Source: Acidimicrobiales bacterium
Lineage (GTDB): Bacteria > Actinomycetota > Acidimicrobiia > Acidimicrobiales > SZUA-35
Assembly (NCBI GenBank): GCA_028285495.1
Contig: JANQPB010000029.1
Span: 1-64,000 of the forward strand
Length of the DNA: 64,000 bases
Direction of reading: 5' to 3'
The notes under the pieces are model-generated. The model did not search any database. It saw only the letters and a list, made by a program, of their open reading frames with translations, and had not been told where the DNA came from. The translations under genes and the position numbers were made by a program. Below, piece after piece: positions 46,472 through 58,013 of the stretch; the stretch's first letter is position 1, and the number at the start of each line of letters is the position of its first letter.

Positions 46472-49400
46472 ATGAACCGCCGCCACCCACACATCGAGCC
46501 GCACGAGAACGAGGCGACCGGCGAGCGGGCCGCCTCGGCCGGGCGAGCGGCCAAGCGGGCCACGCCGATCGCCCCGGAGACCGAGGTCCCCAATCAGGCC
46601 ATGGCCAGGGCGGCCAGGGCGCTGGCCGCAAGGCGGGGGGCCGAGCCGGTCCCTCGACCGGTCGCCGACGAGGCGGCGGCCAGCGGCATCGACACCGGCG
46701 GCATCGGCCTCACCCGCTCCGAGCCGCTCGTCGGTGAGCTCGGGGCCGGGGCGGTGACCGCCGGGTCGTCCGTCCACTTCGCGCCAGGTCGCTATCGGCC
46801 GGGCTCCCGGGCCGGCCGGGCCCTGATCATGCACGAGCTGGCCCACGCCGCCGGGGCCACGCCGGTCCGGCCGGACGGTCCGCTCCGGCTGGCCGCCGAG
46901 AGCGACCCGGCCGAGCGGGCGGCGGCGAGGGTGTCGGCGAGCGTCCTGACCGGTCGCCCGGTCGACCAGGCGACGGTGGCCGCCGCTTCGGCCGGACCGC
47001 AGACGCTGCACCCTGGCGAAGCCGGCGTGCACCAGGAGATCACGTTCGAGGCCATGGGCAGCGTCGAGCGTCCAGGACTCGGCAGCCTCGACAACCCCAA
47101 CACGACGGTCGACGACTCGCACGGCCTCGGCGGCCTGCGCCATCGCGACTCGGAGAACCTGACGGGGGAGCAGCGGGCGGCCCTGCAGATCTACGCCGGC
47201 AACTTCATGAGCGACTTCTCGCAGGCCAACGTGCCGAAGCTGATCTCGATCCTCGGCTCGATCCCGTCGGCCACCGTCCCCGGTGGCTCGATCGGCGCCG
47301 TCGGCGCCGGGCACCTGGTCCAGGCCATCATCAGCGCCGTGGCCATCCTCGACCTCGGCACGGAGGCCGGCTCGCTGGTCACCGCCGCCACCACCGAGAT
47401 GTACGAGGCCGAGCGTCACCTCGACAACCCGATGGGAACGGTGGCCGAGGACTACGTGATCGACAACGACGACTCGCTGATGTCCGGGGTGGCCCAGGCC
47501 CCCAGGGCCTTCTGCGTCGAGACCCGCCCGCCGCCCGTCGAAGGCCCGCTGCCCCCGCTCCGGAACATGGGCACGGTCGGGACGGCACCGTTCGGCGAGC
47601 GACAGCACGAGACCGTCGAGACCCACGGTGGCTCGGCCGTCCCCGGTCTGCAGATGGAGAACCCGGAGCTGTACCGGGTGTCGGACGGCGGGTTGTCGAC
47701 CCATCTCTACAACAGCATCGAGGCGTCCAAGCGCTCCTACCTCCTGGCGGTGGAAGCCGGGCCGACACCGATCGGTCGGGTCCACACCGGCTACGCCGAC
47801 CACATCATCCAGGACTACTTCTCCCACTCGAACTTCATCGAGGTCGCCCTCAACAGCCACATCAACGACGCGCTGCGGGCGCCCCACGACGACGCGCCCG
47901 GCCCGGCCGGTGCGGCGCCGGCCACCGCCGGACAGTTCTACGCCGCCATGCCGGCGGTGGCCGAGCGGTTGGCCGCCACCCGGGAGACCGGGACCGGCCC
48001 GAGCGTCGACGCCCTGTTCGTCGATCCGCTGTACGACACGCCGGGCGGGGTCCCGGTCCGCGACGAGCAGGGTCGGCTGGCCATCACCACCGGGACGTTC
48101 GGCTCGACCGACACCCTGATCTCGCTGGCCCACGTCTTCCTCCCCCTGATGCCGAAGCTCCACGCCTCGATCCAGCGCAGCATCGACGAGCTGCTCCGGG
48201 TGATCGACACCGCCCCCGAGCAGCCGGGTTGGGCCGGCCTCGGCGAGGTGCTGGCCTCCCAGGGGCGTGACGGGGCCGCCCTTCGGGTGCTGCTCGACGG
48301 CTCGGACGCCGCCGGCGTGACCGTCCGGCTGCCGACGTCGATCGGCCTCAAGCCCCTGACCGAGCTGGCGCTGAACCCGCTCGCACCCTTCGAGGTCGGC
48401 TACTCCGAGCTGCCCGTGACCAGTGCCCTGTCCGCCTTCGCCGGGCTCCATCGCACGGTCCAGTCGATCAAGGACCGGGTCCGCTCGACGCTGTCCAGCA
48501 TCGGCCTGACCGGCCTGGTCGAGAGGATCGACGCCGCCTGGGACGGGCTCAAGGCCAACGTCGGCGGGTTGTTGAAGGAGAAGTTCCGCGAGCTGCAGGC
48601 CTCGATCATCGACGGCATCATCCAGGAGATCAGCGACGGCCGGCTCGACGCAGACGAGGTCAGGACCTTGACCAACGACGTGCTGGCCGGCTCGATGGAA
48701 GGGGTCAATCAGCTGGTCCACGGGGCCGAAGGCGGCACCAGCATCGAGGAGCGGATGGCGTCCGGCGACCTGTCCGAGCTGACCAGGGAGGAGCTGGAGC
48801 GCCGGGTCGGTCCGGTGTCGGGCGACGGCTCGCCGACGAACCCCTGGCGGCCCCTCAACCCGCTGCCTCCGTCCCACTCCGAGATCAGCAAGGACCACCC
48901 GCCCCACAATCCGGCACACCACGAGCACGACGAGCATGGTGCGGATGCCGACCCGGAGGTGCTCCACCCCGGGTCCGACCCCGTCGAGATCTTCGACACG
49001 ACCCGCGACGACCAGGAGCGGGCGGCCGAGTCGGCGGCCCGGATCGAGGAGCAGGCCGCCGCCAGCGCCGTCGACGGCGGCGGGGCCGGGGGGTTCGAGC
49101 ACGAGCACGGATCGCCGTTCTACGGTCTCGCCTTCGCGCTGGCCGTCGAGGCCCAGCGCCACATGTACGCCCAATTGGAGGGGGCGTGGGCCGAGATGAT
49201 GAGCGACGTCGACTCGGGTCGCCAGGTGGCCGACCTGACCGACGCCGACGGCCTGATCGAGGAGGCGGCCCCGGCCGACGTCGCCGGCACCCGCGACGAC
49301 GACATGGCCTCCGATCACGAGTCGGTGCTCGAACAGGCCCGGCACCGGGCCCAGGCCGAGCGGCGGGCCAACGAGCGTCGTGGCTTCCAGCGGGTCCAGG

Positions 49401-49672
49401 AGACGGCCGACGCCCAGGAGATCATCGCCCTCGCCCCATCGACCAGCGGCCTGCTCGACCTGGTCGACCTGTTCATCAGCCACCCGGACGACAGCACCTG
49501 GTGGCAGCCGGTGATGTCGTCCTACATCGCCGACCACCCGGCGGAGGTCTACCACCACATCCTGCGCCGGAACGAGACCCGACTGTTGCGGGGTCGGTCG
49601 GTGCTGGAGCAGGGCCTCGCAGTGCCCCGGGCCATGGCCGAGGCCTGGCAACGGGCCAGGGCCCACCGCTGA
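46472..49672 (+). CDS. eCIS-core (DUF4157-like) and Het-C-like domain protein, candidate toxin
   Basis: 1066 residues with no signal peptide or membrane helix. Residues about 88-128 match the DUF4157/eCIS-core pattern: SSVHFAPGRYRPGSRAG, then zincin motif HELAH (121-125). Residues about 185-560 resemble the Het-C domain: HQEIT (187), NFMSDFSQANVPKL (244-257), HLDNP (316-320), and HTGYADHIIQDYF then SHSNFIEVALN (438-461). Its histidines and aspartates could bind zinc as in phospholipase C-like folds. The C-terminal third is helical and charged, with a His/Asp-rich stretch. DUF4157 is known as a marker of cargo for extracellular contractile injection systems, and Het-C from fungal incompatibility. 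No injection-system genes occur here; effector function is inferred. Confidence 0.75.
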   Translation: MNRRHPHIEPHENEATGERAASAGRAAKRATPIAPETEVPNQAMARAARALAARRGAEPVPRPVADEAAASGIDTGGIGLTRSEPLVGELGAGAVTAGSSVHFAPGRYRPGSRAGRALIMHELAHAAGATPVRPDGPLRLAAESDPAERAAARVSASVLTGRPVDQATVAAASAGPQTLHPGEAGVHQEITFEAMGSVERPGLGSLDNPNTTVDDSHGLGGLRHRDSENLTGEQRAALQIYAGNFMSDFSQANVPKLISILGSIPSATVPGGSIGAVGAGHLVQAIISAVAILDLGTEAGSLVTAATTEMYEAERHLDNPMGTVAEDYVIDNDDSLMSGVAQAPRAFCVETRPPPVEGPLPPLRNMGTVGTAPFGERQHETVETHGGSAVPGLQMENPELYRVSDGGLSTHLYNSIEASKRSYLLAVEAGPTPIGRVHTGYADHIIQDYFSHSNFIEVALNSHINDALRAPHDDAPGPAGAAPATAGQFYAAMPAVAERLAATRETGTGPSVDALFVDPLYDTPGGVPVRDEQGRLAITTGTFGSTDTLISLAHVFLPLMPKLHASIQRSIDELLRVIDTAPEQPGWAGLGEVLASQGRDGAALRVLLDGSDAAGVTVRLPTSIGLKPLTELALNPLAPFEVGYSELPVTSALSAFAGLHRTVQSIKDRVRSTLSSIGLTGLVERIDAAWDGLKANVGGLLKEKFRELQASIIDGIIQEISDGRLDADEVRTLTNDVLAGSMEGVNQLVHGAEGGTSIEERMASGDLSELTREELERRVGPVSGDGSPTNPWRPLNPLPPSHSEISKDHPPHNPAHHEHDEHGADADPEVLHPGSDPVEIFDTTRDDQERAAESAARIEEQAAASAVDGGGAGGFEHEHGSPFYGLAFALAVEAQRHMYAQLEGAWAEMMSDVDSGRQVADLTDADGLIEEAAPADVAGTRDDDMASDHESVLEQARHRAQAERRANERRGFQRVQETADAQEIIALAPSTSGLLDLVDLFISHPDDSTWWQPVMSSYIADHPAEVYHHILRRNETRLLRGRSVLEQGLAVPRAMAEAWQRARAHR

Positions 49673-49708
49673 CGGACCGGCGGCGGGTCCGCTGTCACCG
49701 GGCCGCCC

Positions 49709-49714
49709 TAGGGT
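49709..49714 (+). promoter_or_regulatory. -10 box of leaderless comFC promoter
   Basis: TAGGGT ends 7 nt before the GTG at 49722. Confidence 0.5.
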
Positions 49715-49721
49715 CGGCCCC

Positions 49722-50357
49722 GTGCTCTTCGGTCGGCGGTGTCGGCGGTGTGGGGCCCGGCCCGAGCCCGGGCGGCCACTGTGTGCGGGGTGCCGCCACC
49801 TGCTGTGGGATCTGCGGGTCGATCGGCCGCCGGTGCCGCCGCCGGGGGTCGACGGGCTGGTCGTCCTCCACCCCTATCGGGCCGAGATCCGGTCGCTGGT
49901 CCTGGCCGCCAAGAACGGTGGCTGTCGCCCGCTGCTGCGGGTCTGGGGCCGATGGCTCGGCGAGCGGGCGTCACCCGGATTCGACGCCGTCACCTGGGTG
50001 CCGGCCAGCCGCCGGGGCCGCCGCCGTCGGGGCTACGACCAGGGCCGCGACCTGGCTCGGGCCGCCGCAACCACGTCCGGCGTGCCCGCCCCCCGCCTGC
50101 TCGTCCGGCGCCCGGGGCCCGACCGAACCGGGGCCGGCCGCGACCAGCGGCTCCAGGGGCCGTCGGTGCGTTGCCCGATCGCCCCGCCGCCACGGATCCT
50201 CCTGGTCGACGACGTCATGACCACCGGCGCCTCGATCGCCGCCGCAGCGGCGGCGCTCCGGCGGGCCGGAGCGGGGTCGGTCACGGCGGCGGTGGTCGCT
50301 GCTGCTGGCACGAATCGGGACCTTTGCCCGCAGGACCATGAGCGGCAGATGAACTAG
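49722..50357 (+). CDS. comFC: ComF family phosphoribosyltransferase-like protein
   Basis: 211 residues. The N-terminal zinc finger has two Cys-x2-Cys pairs (CRRCGARPEPGRPLCAGC), and the C-terminal phosphoribosyltransferase-type loop is RILLVDDVMTTGASIAAAA. VPASRRGRRRRGYDQGRDLA matches the family PxxxxxxxxRGYNQ element. ComF proteins take part in DNA uptake in competent bacteria, but many non-competent species have one of uncertain role. The gene is followed by hpf and secA, the order seen in mycobacteria. Confidence 0.85.
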   Translation: MLFGRRCRRCGARPEPGRPLCAGCRHLLWDLRVDRPPVPPPGVDGLVVLHPYRAEIRSLVLAAKNGGCRPLLRVWGRWLGERASPGFDAVTWVPASRRGRRRRGYDQGRDLARAAATTSGVPAPRLLVRRPGPDRTGAGRDQRLQGPSVRCPIAPPPRILLVDDVMTTGASIAAAAAALRRAGAGSVTAAVVAAAGTNRDLCPQDHERQMN

Positions 50358-50360
50358 GAT
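50355..50360 (+). promoter_or_regulatory. Candidate -10 box of hpf
   Basis: TAGGAT overlaps the comFC stop codon and would give an hpf leader of about 64 nt carrying the AGGAGG ribosome-binding site (50418-50423). Confidence 0.4.
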
Positions 50361-50430
50361 CGATTGGCTCCCCTCGGCGCACCCACCCAACCGCAGCACC
50401 GGCGCTGCGTGACCAACAGGAGGACCCCCG

Positions 50431-50994
50431 ATGGAGATAACCGTCAGCGGACGGAACACCACGGTGTCGGAGTCGCTGAAACGTCAGGCGGAGGAGAAGA
50501 TCGGCCGCCTCGACAAGTACCTCACCGGGATGGACCGGGCCGAGGTGCACTTCTGGGAGGAGAAGAACCCCCGGATCGACGACAAGGAGATCTGCGAGGT
50601 GACGATGGAGGGCCACGGCCACCACGTCCGGTGCAAGGTCTCCGCCCCCGACGGCTTCACCGCCGTCGATCTCGCCGTCGACAAGCTCGAGCGCCAGCTC
50701 CGCAAGCTCAAGACCAAGGTCCACAAGCGGACCCACGCTCGGGAGAAGCTGCAGCTCGAGCCAGATCTGGTCCCCGAGTCGCTGCTCGACAACGGCGAGG
50801 CACAACCGGAGCCCGTCTATCAGATCGTCAAGACGAAGCGGTTCGACATCACCGACATGGATCCGGCCGGCGCGGCCCTGCAGATGGACCTGCTGAACCA
50901 CGACTTCTACGTGTTCCGCAACGCCGAGACCGGCAATGCGGCCGTGGTCTACCGCCGTGACGACGGCGACATCGGCCTGATCGACGTCGATTAG
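50431..50994 (+). CDS. hpf: Ribosome hibernation promoting factor, long form
   Basis: 187 residues. The N-terminal domain (about 1-95: MEITVSGRNTTVSESLKRQA, KIGRLDKYLTGMDRAEVHF) binds the 30S subunit. After a linker, the C-terminal dimerisation domain (YQIVKTKRFDITDMDPAGAA, LNHDFYVFRNAETGNAAVVY) pairs two ribosomes into 100S dimers, as in long HPFs. It silences translation in stationary phase or stress. ATG 50431 has a perfect AGGAGG. A hairpin terminator separates it from secA. Confidence 0.93.
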   Translation: MEITVSGRNTTVSESLKRQAEEKIGRLDKYLTGMDRAEVHFWEEKNPRIDDKEICEVTMEGHGHHVRCKVSAPDGFTAVDLAVDKLERQLRKLKTKVHKRTHAREKLQLEPDLVPESLLDNGEAQPEPVYQIVKTKRFDITDMDPAGAALQMDLLNHDFYVFRNAETGNAAVVYRRDDGDIGLIDVD

Positions 50995-50995
50995 C

Positions 50996-51049
50996 GCCCC
51001 GGTCGTGCCCGTTCGCCCAGGCGACCGCGGCAACGGTCGTGATCGGGGC
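50996..51049 (+). terminator. Hairpin terminator after hpf
   Basis: Outer arms GCCCCG / CGGGGC (50996-51001, 51044-51049) enclose a second stem CGACCG-CGGCAA-CGGTCG (51022-51039). No U-tract. Confidence 0.4.
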
Positions 51050-51110
51050 CGGGCGGGTCGAGTGGCGCGCCGCCGTCAGCCCTGCCGGCTCAGCGGGACC
51101 CGGGGGCCAG

Positions 51111-51116
51111 TAGAGT
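51111..51116 (+). promoter_or_regulatory. -10 box of secA promoter
   Basis: TAGAGT lies 10 nt before the secA ATG at 51127, so the leader would be only about 3-4 nt. Confidence 0.45.
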
Positions 51117-51126
51117 AGACGGTGAC

Positions 51127-53937
<2,811 letters not shown>

Positions 53938-54004
53938 GACACAGCGCCCCGATGTGCGGGGGTGTGACGACGGGCCACGTCCCGACGGGCTCGGTCGGTG
54001 ACCG

Positions 54005-55117
54005 ATGGCCGACCTGAGCGATGATCTGAAGCGGATCGGCAACGAGCTGGCCGAGGCCGAGGAATACCTGCGGGTCGACGAGCTCCGGGCCCGGCTGCCC
54101 CAGCTCGAGGCCGAGATGGGCCGACCCGACCTGTGGGACGACGCCGAGCGGGCCCGCAAGGTCCAGACCGAGTTCACGGCGGTCAAGGACGACCTCGACC
54201 TCTACGACCGCCTGGCTGGCCAGGTCTCCGACGCCGAGACGCTGTCGGAGCTGGCCGACGAGGAGGGCGACGACTCGCTCGTCGCAGAGGCCGAGGAGCT
54301 GATCGCCACCCTGGCCAGGGAGTTCGCCGAGCTGGAGCTCCGAGCCCTGTTCAACGGTCAGTACGACGAGGGCGACGCCGTCTGCCAGGTCAACTCCGGC
54401 GCCGGTGGCACCGACTCCCAGGACTGGGCGGAGATGCTGCTGGCCATGTACCGCAAGTGGGCCCAGGACAAGGACTTCGGCTTCGAGGTCACCGACGTCC
54501 AGCACGGCCAGGAGGCCGGCATCACGTCGGCCGAGTTCGTGATCAGCGGTCGCTACGCCTACGGCTGGCTGCAGGCCGAGCGGGGCGTCCACCGGCTGGT
54601 CCGCATCTCGCCGTTCGACTCCCAGGCCCGCCGACACACCGCCTTCGCCTCCTTCGGTGTCGTCCCCTACATCGAGGACGCTGCCGACCAGGTCGACATC
54701 GACGACAAGGACCTCCGGGTCGACGTCTACCGGTCGTCCGGCGCCGGGGGTCAGCACGTCAACACCACCGACTCGGCGGTGCGGATCACGCACCTCCCGA
54801 CCGGGATCGTCGTGTCCTGCCAGAACGAGCGCAGCCAGCACCAGAACAAGGATCGCTGCATGCAGATGCTGGCCATGAAGCTCGTCGACCTGGAGCGCCA
54901 GAAACGTGAGGAACTGCTGGCCAGCGAGGCCGGTGAGTCCAAGAAGGTCGAGTGGGGCAGCCAGATCCGCTCGTACGTGCTCCAGCCGTACCAACAGGTC
55001 AAGGACGAGCGCTCGGGCTACACCTCCGGCAACCCGGACGGGGTCCTCGGGGGCGACGTCGGGCCGTTCATGGAGGCCTGGTTGCGCTGGCGGCGGGCCG
55101 ACAACGGCGTGGCCTGA
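54005..55117 (+). CDS. prfB: Peptide chain release factor 2
   Basis: 370 residues. It recognises UGA and UAA stops. The codon-recognition tripeptide SPF is in LVRISPFDSQARRHTAFAS, and the catalytic GGQ is in RSSGAGGQHVNTTDSAVRIT. A helical N-terminal domain precedes them. The frame is continuous from ATG 54005, so the autoregulatory +1 frameshift found in many bacterial prfB genes is absent. ftsE and ftsX follow, an order common in actinobacteria. Confidence 0.96.
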   Translation: MADLSDDLKRIGNELAEAEEYLRVDELRARLPQLEAEMGRPDLWDDAERARKVQTEFTAVKDDLDLYDRLAGQVSDAETLSELADEEGDDSLVAEAEELIATLAREFAELELRALFNGQYDEGDAVCQVNSGAGGTDSQDWAEMLLAMYRKWAQDKDFGFEVTDVQHGQEAGITSAEFVISGRYAYGWLQAERGVHRLVRISPFDSQARRHTAFASFGVVPYIEDAADQVDIDDKDLRVDVYRSSGAGGQHVNTTDSAVRITHLPTGIVVSCQNERSQHQNKDRCMQMLAMKLVDLERQKREELLASEAGESKKVEWGSQIRSYVLQPYQQVKDERSGYTSGNPDGVLGGDVGPFMEAWLRWRRADNGVA

Positions 55118-55224
55118 GCCAGGCCGGCGGCCCCGGCACCGTGACCGTCATCGATCGTCGACCGGTGCTATCACCGACAGCGATGGTGTTGGCGCAGTGG
55201 CACCGAGCCGGCCCCATCCCGAAC

Positions 55225-55230
55225 TAGACT
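55225..55230 (+). promoter_or_regulatory. -10 box of ftsEX promoter
   Basis: TAGACT in the 176-bp gap after prfB would give a leader of about 57 nt before the ftsE ATG at 55294. Confidence 0.4.
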
Positions 55231-55293
55231 TTCCAACGGGCCGAAGCGCCGTGGTGTGAGCCCGGGCCATCGGCTGTCGAAAGGCTCAGGTCC

Positions 55294-55974
55294 ATGATCA
55301 AGTTAGAAGGCGTGTCGAAGGCGTACCCGGGGCAGACCAATGCCGCCCTGTACGACGCGCACGCCGACATCGCCAAGGGCGAGTTCGTCTTCCTCGTCGG
55401 CCCGTCCGGGTCCGGCAAGTCGACCTTCCTCCGCCTCCTCAACAAGCAGGAGGAGCCGGACGAGGGCCGGATCTTCGTCGCCGGCAAGGACATCGGCGAG
55501 ATGTCGAGCTGGAAGGTGCCGATGCTGCGCCGCAACATCGGCAGCATCTTCCAGGACTTCAAGCTGCTGCCGACCAAGACGGTGGCCGAGAACGTGGCCT
55601 TCGCCCTCGAGGTGATCGGTCGGCCCCGCGGCGTGATCCGCACCCAGGTCCCGGCCATCTGCGACCTCGTCGGTCTCGGCGACAAGATGGCCAAGTACCC
55701 GGACCAGCTCTCGGGTGGCGAGCAGCAGCGGGTGTCGATCGCCAGGGCGTTCGTCAACCGGCCGCTGATCCTGCTGGCCGACGAGCCGACCGGGAACCTC
55801 GATCCCCAGACGTCGATCGGCATCATGCGACTGCTCGACCGCATCAACAAGACCGGCACCACCGTGGTGATGGCCAGCCACGACCGCGGCATCGTCGACA
55901 CGATGCGGAAGCGGGTGATCGAGCTGTCCGACGGCGTGATCGTCCGCGACCAGGACCGCGGCGTCTACGAGTAG
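55294..55974 (+). CDS. ftsE: Cell division ATP-binding protein FtsE
   Basis: 226 residues, ABC ATPase. Walker A is FLVGPSGSGKSTFLRLL, the Q-loop is SIFQDFKLLPTKTVAENV, the signature is LSGGEQQRVSIARAF, and Walker B is LILLADEPTGNLD. With FtsX it forms a membrane complex that couples ATP hydrolysis to activation of peptidoglycan hydrolases during division. ftsX begins 19 bp after its stop. Confidence 0.96.
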   Translation: MIKLEGVSKAYPGQTNAALYDAHADIAKGEFVFLVGPSGSGKSTFLRLLNKQEEPDEGRIFVAGKDIGEMSSWKVPMLRRNIGSIFQDFKLLPTKTVAENVAFALEVIGRPRGVIRTQVPAICDLVGLGDKMAKYPDQLSGGEQQRVSIARAFVNRPLILLADEPTGNLDPQTSIGIMRLLDRINKTGTTVVMASHDRGIVDTMRKRVIELSDGVIVRDQDRGVYE

Positions 55975-55993
55975 CGAGTGACGGCACCGAACC

Positions 55994-56887
55994 ATGGCTT
56001 TCCGCGCTGACTACCTCCTCCGCGAGACCGGACAGAACCTGTTCCGGAACCCGTCGCTGAGCATCGCCACCATCCTCACCGTCGCCGTGTCGCTGTCGCT
56101 GATGGGCGCGTCCCTGCTGGTGCAGCAGGGGGTCGGGCGGATCAACAACGTGTTCCGCGACGAGGTCGAGTTCATCGTGTGGATGGACGTCGGGGTGCTG
56201 CCCGAGCAGGTCTCGTCGACCCAGGACTTCCTCAACCGCAGCCCCTACATCCGCGAGACCCGCTACATCGACCAGGACCAGACCTGGGAGCAGTTCCAGA
56301 ACTTCTTCGCCGACGAGCCCGAGATCCTCGAGCTGGTCGAGCCCGAGCAGCTGCCGACCTCGTTCCAGGTCACGCCCCAGGACGCCGAGGTCGACTCGAT
56401 CCAGGCGCTGGCCGACGAGATCGAGATCCTGGCCGGGGTCGAGGAGGTCGAGTTCGCCAGCGACAACATCAAGGCGATCAGCACGTTCTCCCGGGGCAGC
56501 TCCCAGGTGATGCTGTTCGCCGCGCTCCTCTCCGCGGTGGCGGCGGCGATGCTGATGTACAACTCGATCCGCACCGCCGTGTTCGCCAGACGCCGCGAGA
56601 TCGAGGTCATGCGCCTCGTCGGGGCCACGAAGTGGTTCATCCGCATCCCGTTCATGCTCGAGGGCCTGCTCCAGGGCCTGATCGGGGCGTTCCTCAGCAT
56701 CTTCTCGGTTTTCGCCCTCAACCGGGCGTTCGACAACTTCTTCGGTGGCCTCGACAGCTTCGTCTTCCGGGACTTCGCGCTGCCGAACGGCCAGATCCTC
56801 ACGATCGGGATCGCCCTGATGATCGCCGGCGCCGCGCTGGGGGCCATCGGAGCCGGCGTCGCCGTGACCCGCTACCTCGACGCCTGA
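55994..56887 (+). CDS. ftsX: Cell division membrane protein FtsX
   Basis: 297 residues with the FtsX layout. A short cytoplasmic tail (FRADYLLRETGQNLFRNPSL) and TM1 come first. A large extracytoplasmic domain follows (about 50-170, with EFIVWMDVGVLPEQV). The three C-terminal helices carry RRREIEVMRLVGATKWFIRI, the cytoplasmic coupling segment that contacts FtsE. In mycobacteria the outer domain binds RipC hydrolase; a local partner is not identified. No smpB gene follows, unlike many actinobacteria. Confidence 0.95.
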   Translation: MAFRADYLLRETGQNLFRNPSLSIATILTVAVSLSLMGASLLVQQGVGRINNVFRDEVEFIVWMDVGVLPEQVSSTQDFLNRSPYIRETRYIDQDQTWEQFQNFFADEPEILELVEPEQLPTSFQVTPQDAEVDSIQALADEIEILAGVEEVEFASDNIKAISTFSRGSSQVMLFAALLSAVAAAMLMYNSIRTAVFARRREIEVMRLVGATKWFIRIPFMLEGLLQGLIGAFLSIFSVFALNRAFDNFFGGLDSFVFRDFALPNGQILTIGIALMIAGAALGAIGAGVAVTRYLDA

Positions 56888-56921
56888 CGGGCCGGCGAGC
56901 GCCCCGACGCCGGGCTCAGGC
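56882..56921. terminator. Bidirectional terminator between ftsX and azlD
   Basis: Arms GCCTGA (56882-56887) / TCAGGC (56916-56921) enclose CCGGCG (56892-56897) / CGCCGG (56908-56913). The outer arms carry the stop codons of both convergent genes. Confidence 0.5.
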
Positions 56922-57251
56922 CACCAACCGGATGGCGGCCGTCACCCCGGCTGCGACCACCAGGACCAACCAGAACGGCGCGCCCCGCCAGACCGCCACC
57001 GCGCCGGTGAGCACGCCGGCCAGTCGGGCGTCGACGACGAGCTCCTGACCGTCGCCGACGGTCTGGTTGACGACGAGGGCGGCCAGGAGCGCCGGCGGCA
57101 GCAGCTGTCCGAGCTCGAGCACCCGACCGCCACCGCGCTCGACCGTGTCGCCGTCCCGGCGTCGGGAGACCAGCGGCCCGACCACGACCAACCCGAGGGC
57201 CTTGAAGGCGTAGGCCCCGGCGGCCAGCACGAGGATCGCCGTCCAGCTCAT
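56916..57251 (-). CDS. azlD: AzlD-family membrane protein
   Basis: 111 residues with about four hydrophobic helices (ILVLAAGAYAFKALGLVVVG, LLPPALLAALVVNQTVGDG, FWLVLVVAAGVTAAIRLVA). AzlD is the small partner of AzlC in branched-chain amino acid exporters. Its ATG overlaps the azlC stop (ATGA), which is the usual arrangement for this pair. Confidence 0.85.
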   Translation of the reverse strand: MSWTAILVLAAGAYAFKALGLVVVGPLVSRRRDGDTVERGGGRVLELGQLLPPALLAALVVNQTVGDGQELVVDARLAGVLTGAVAVWRGAPFWLVLVVAAGVTAAIRLVA

Positions 57252-57946
57252 CGCCGCTCGCCCGAACCGTCGCCGGCACCCGAGCCTCCGGTCGCCGGCC
57301 GGACCGCCAACGCGACGACGGCCCCGACCGAGGCGAGCAGGATCGGCACGCCGGGCCGGACCAGCGGCGTGGTGACCAGGGCGACCGTCCCGCCGACGAG
57401 GGCGGCGACGAGGCCTCGCCGGTGGCCGAACGCCGGTGCGGCCAGGGCGATGAACCCGGCCGGGAAGGCGGCATCGAGGCCGAGCGCCGCCGGGTCGCCG
57501 ACGGCCTCGCCCCCGACCACGCCGAGGAGCGTTCCGAGGTTCCAGAACGTGAAGACCGAGAGTCCGCAGGCCAGGAACGCCCGCTCCCGATCGGCCGGGT
57601 CGGGTTGAGCCAGGGCGAGTGCCGTCGATTCGTCGATGACGAGTTGGGCGGCGGCGGCCCGGCGGAGGAACCGGGCCCGGACGTGCTCGGCCAGCGCGAT
57701 CCCGTAGAACCCGTTCCGGGCCGCGAGGAGCAGCGCCGAGGCCACGGCGGTGACCTGGTTCCCGCCGGTGGCGACCACGCCGACCGCGGCGAATTGCGAG
57801 GCGCCGGTGAAGACGAGGAGCGAGATGGCCATCGTCTTGGCCACCCCGAGCCCCGTCGAGCCGGCCAGGACCCCGAAGGCGGCGCCGAACACGCCGGTGG
57901 CGGCGCCGATGATGAGGGCATCGCGCCGGTCGTTCGCACCCGTCAC
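57248..57946 (-). CDS. azlC: AzlC-family branched-chain amino acid exporter subunit
   Basis: 232 residues. GAATGVFGAAFGVLAGSTGL, MAISLLVFTGASQFAAVGVV and LLLAARNGFYGIALAEHVRA are characteristic AzlC segments. With AzlD it exports valine, leucine, isoleucine or analogues. The GTG at 57946 is 7 nt after a TAACCT box, so the gene has its own leaderless promoter rather than depending on the response-regulator gene 67 bp upstream. No Lrp-type regulator is adjacent. Confidence 0.87.
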   Translation of the reverse strand: MTGANDRRDALIIGAATGVFGAAFGVLAGSTGLGVAKTMAISLLVFTGASQFAAVGVVATGGNQVTAVASALLLAARNGFYGIALAEHVRARFLRRAAAAQLVIDESTALALAQPDPADRERAFLACGLSVFTFWNLGTLLGVVGGEAVGDPAALGLDAAFPAGFIALAAPAFGHRRGLVAALVGGTVALVTTPLVRPGVPILLASVGAVVALAVRPATGGSGAGDGSGERR

Positions 57947-57953
57947 ATGGCCG

Positions 57954-57959
57954 AGGTTA
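57954..57959 (-). promoter_or_regulatory. -10 box of leaderless azlCD promoter
   Basis: TAACCT on the minus strand ends 7 nt before the azlC GTG at 57946; the spacing fixes that start. Confidence 0.5.
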
Positions 57960-58013
57960 GTTCGGGGCGAACCGGGGTCCGGCGCCGGCGCCGGCGCCGG
58001 TGATCGGGCCCGG

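Noticed and set aside
46472..49672. The eCIS-core protein as part of a local injection-system cluster
   Set aside because: All neighbours are housekeeping genes; no sheath, tube, baseplate, spike or AAA ATPase gene of a contractile system is in the window.
54005..54200. Programmed +1 frameshift in prfB
   Set aside because: The reading frame runs unbroken from the ATG through the conserved N-terminal helix; no in-frame TGA or CTTTGA slip site is present.
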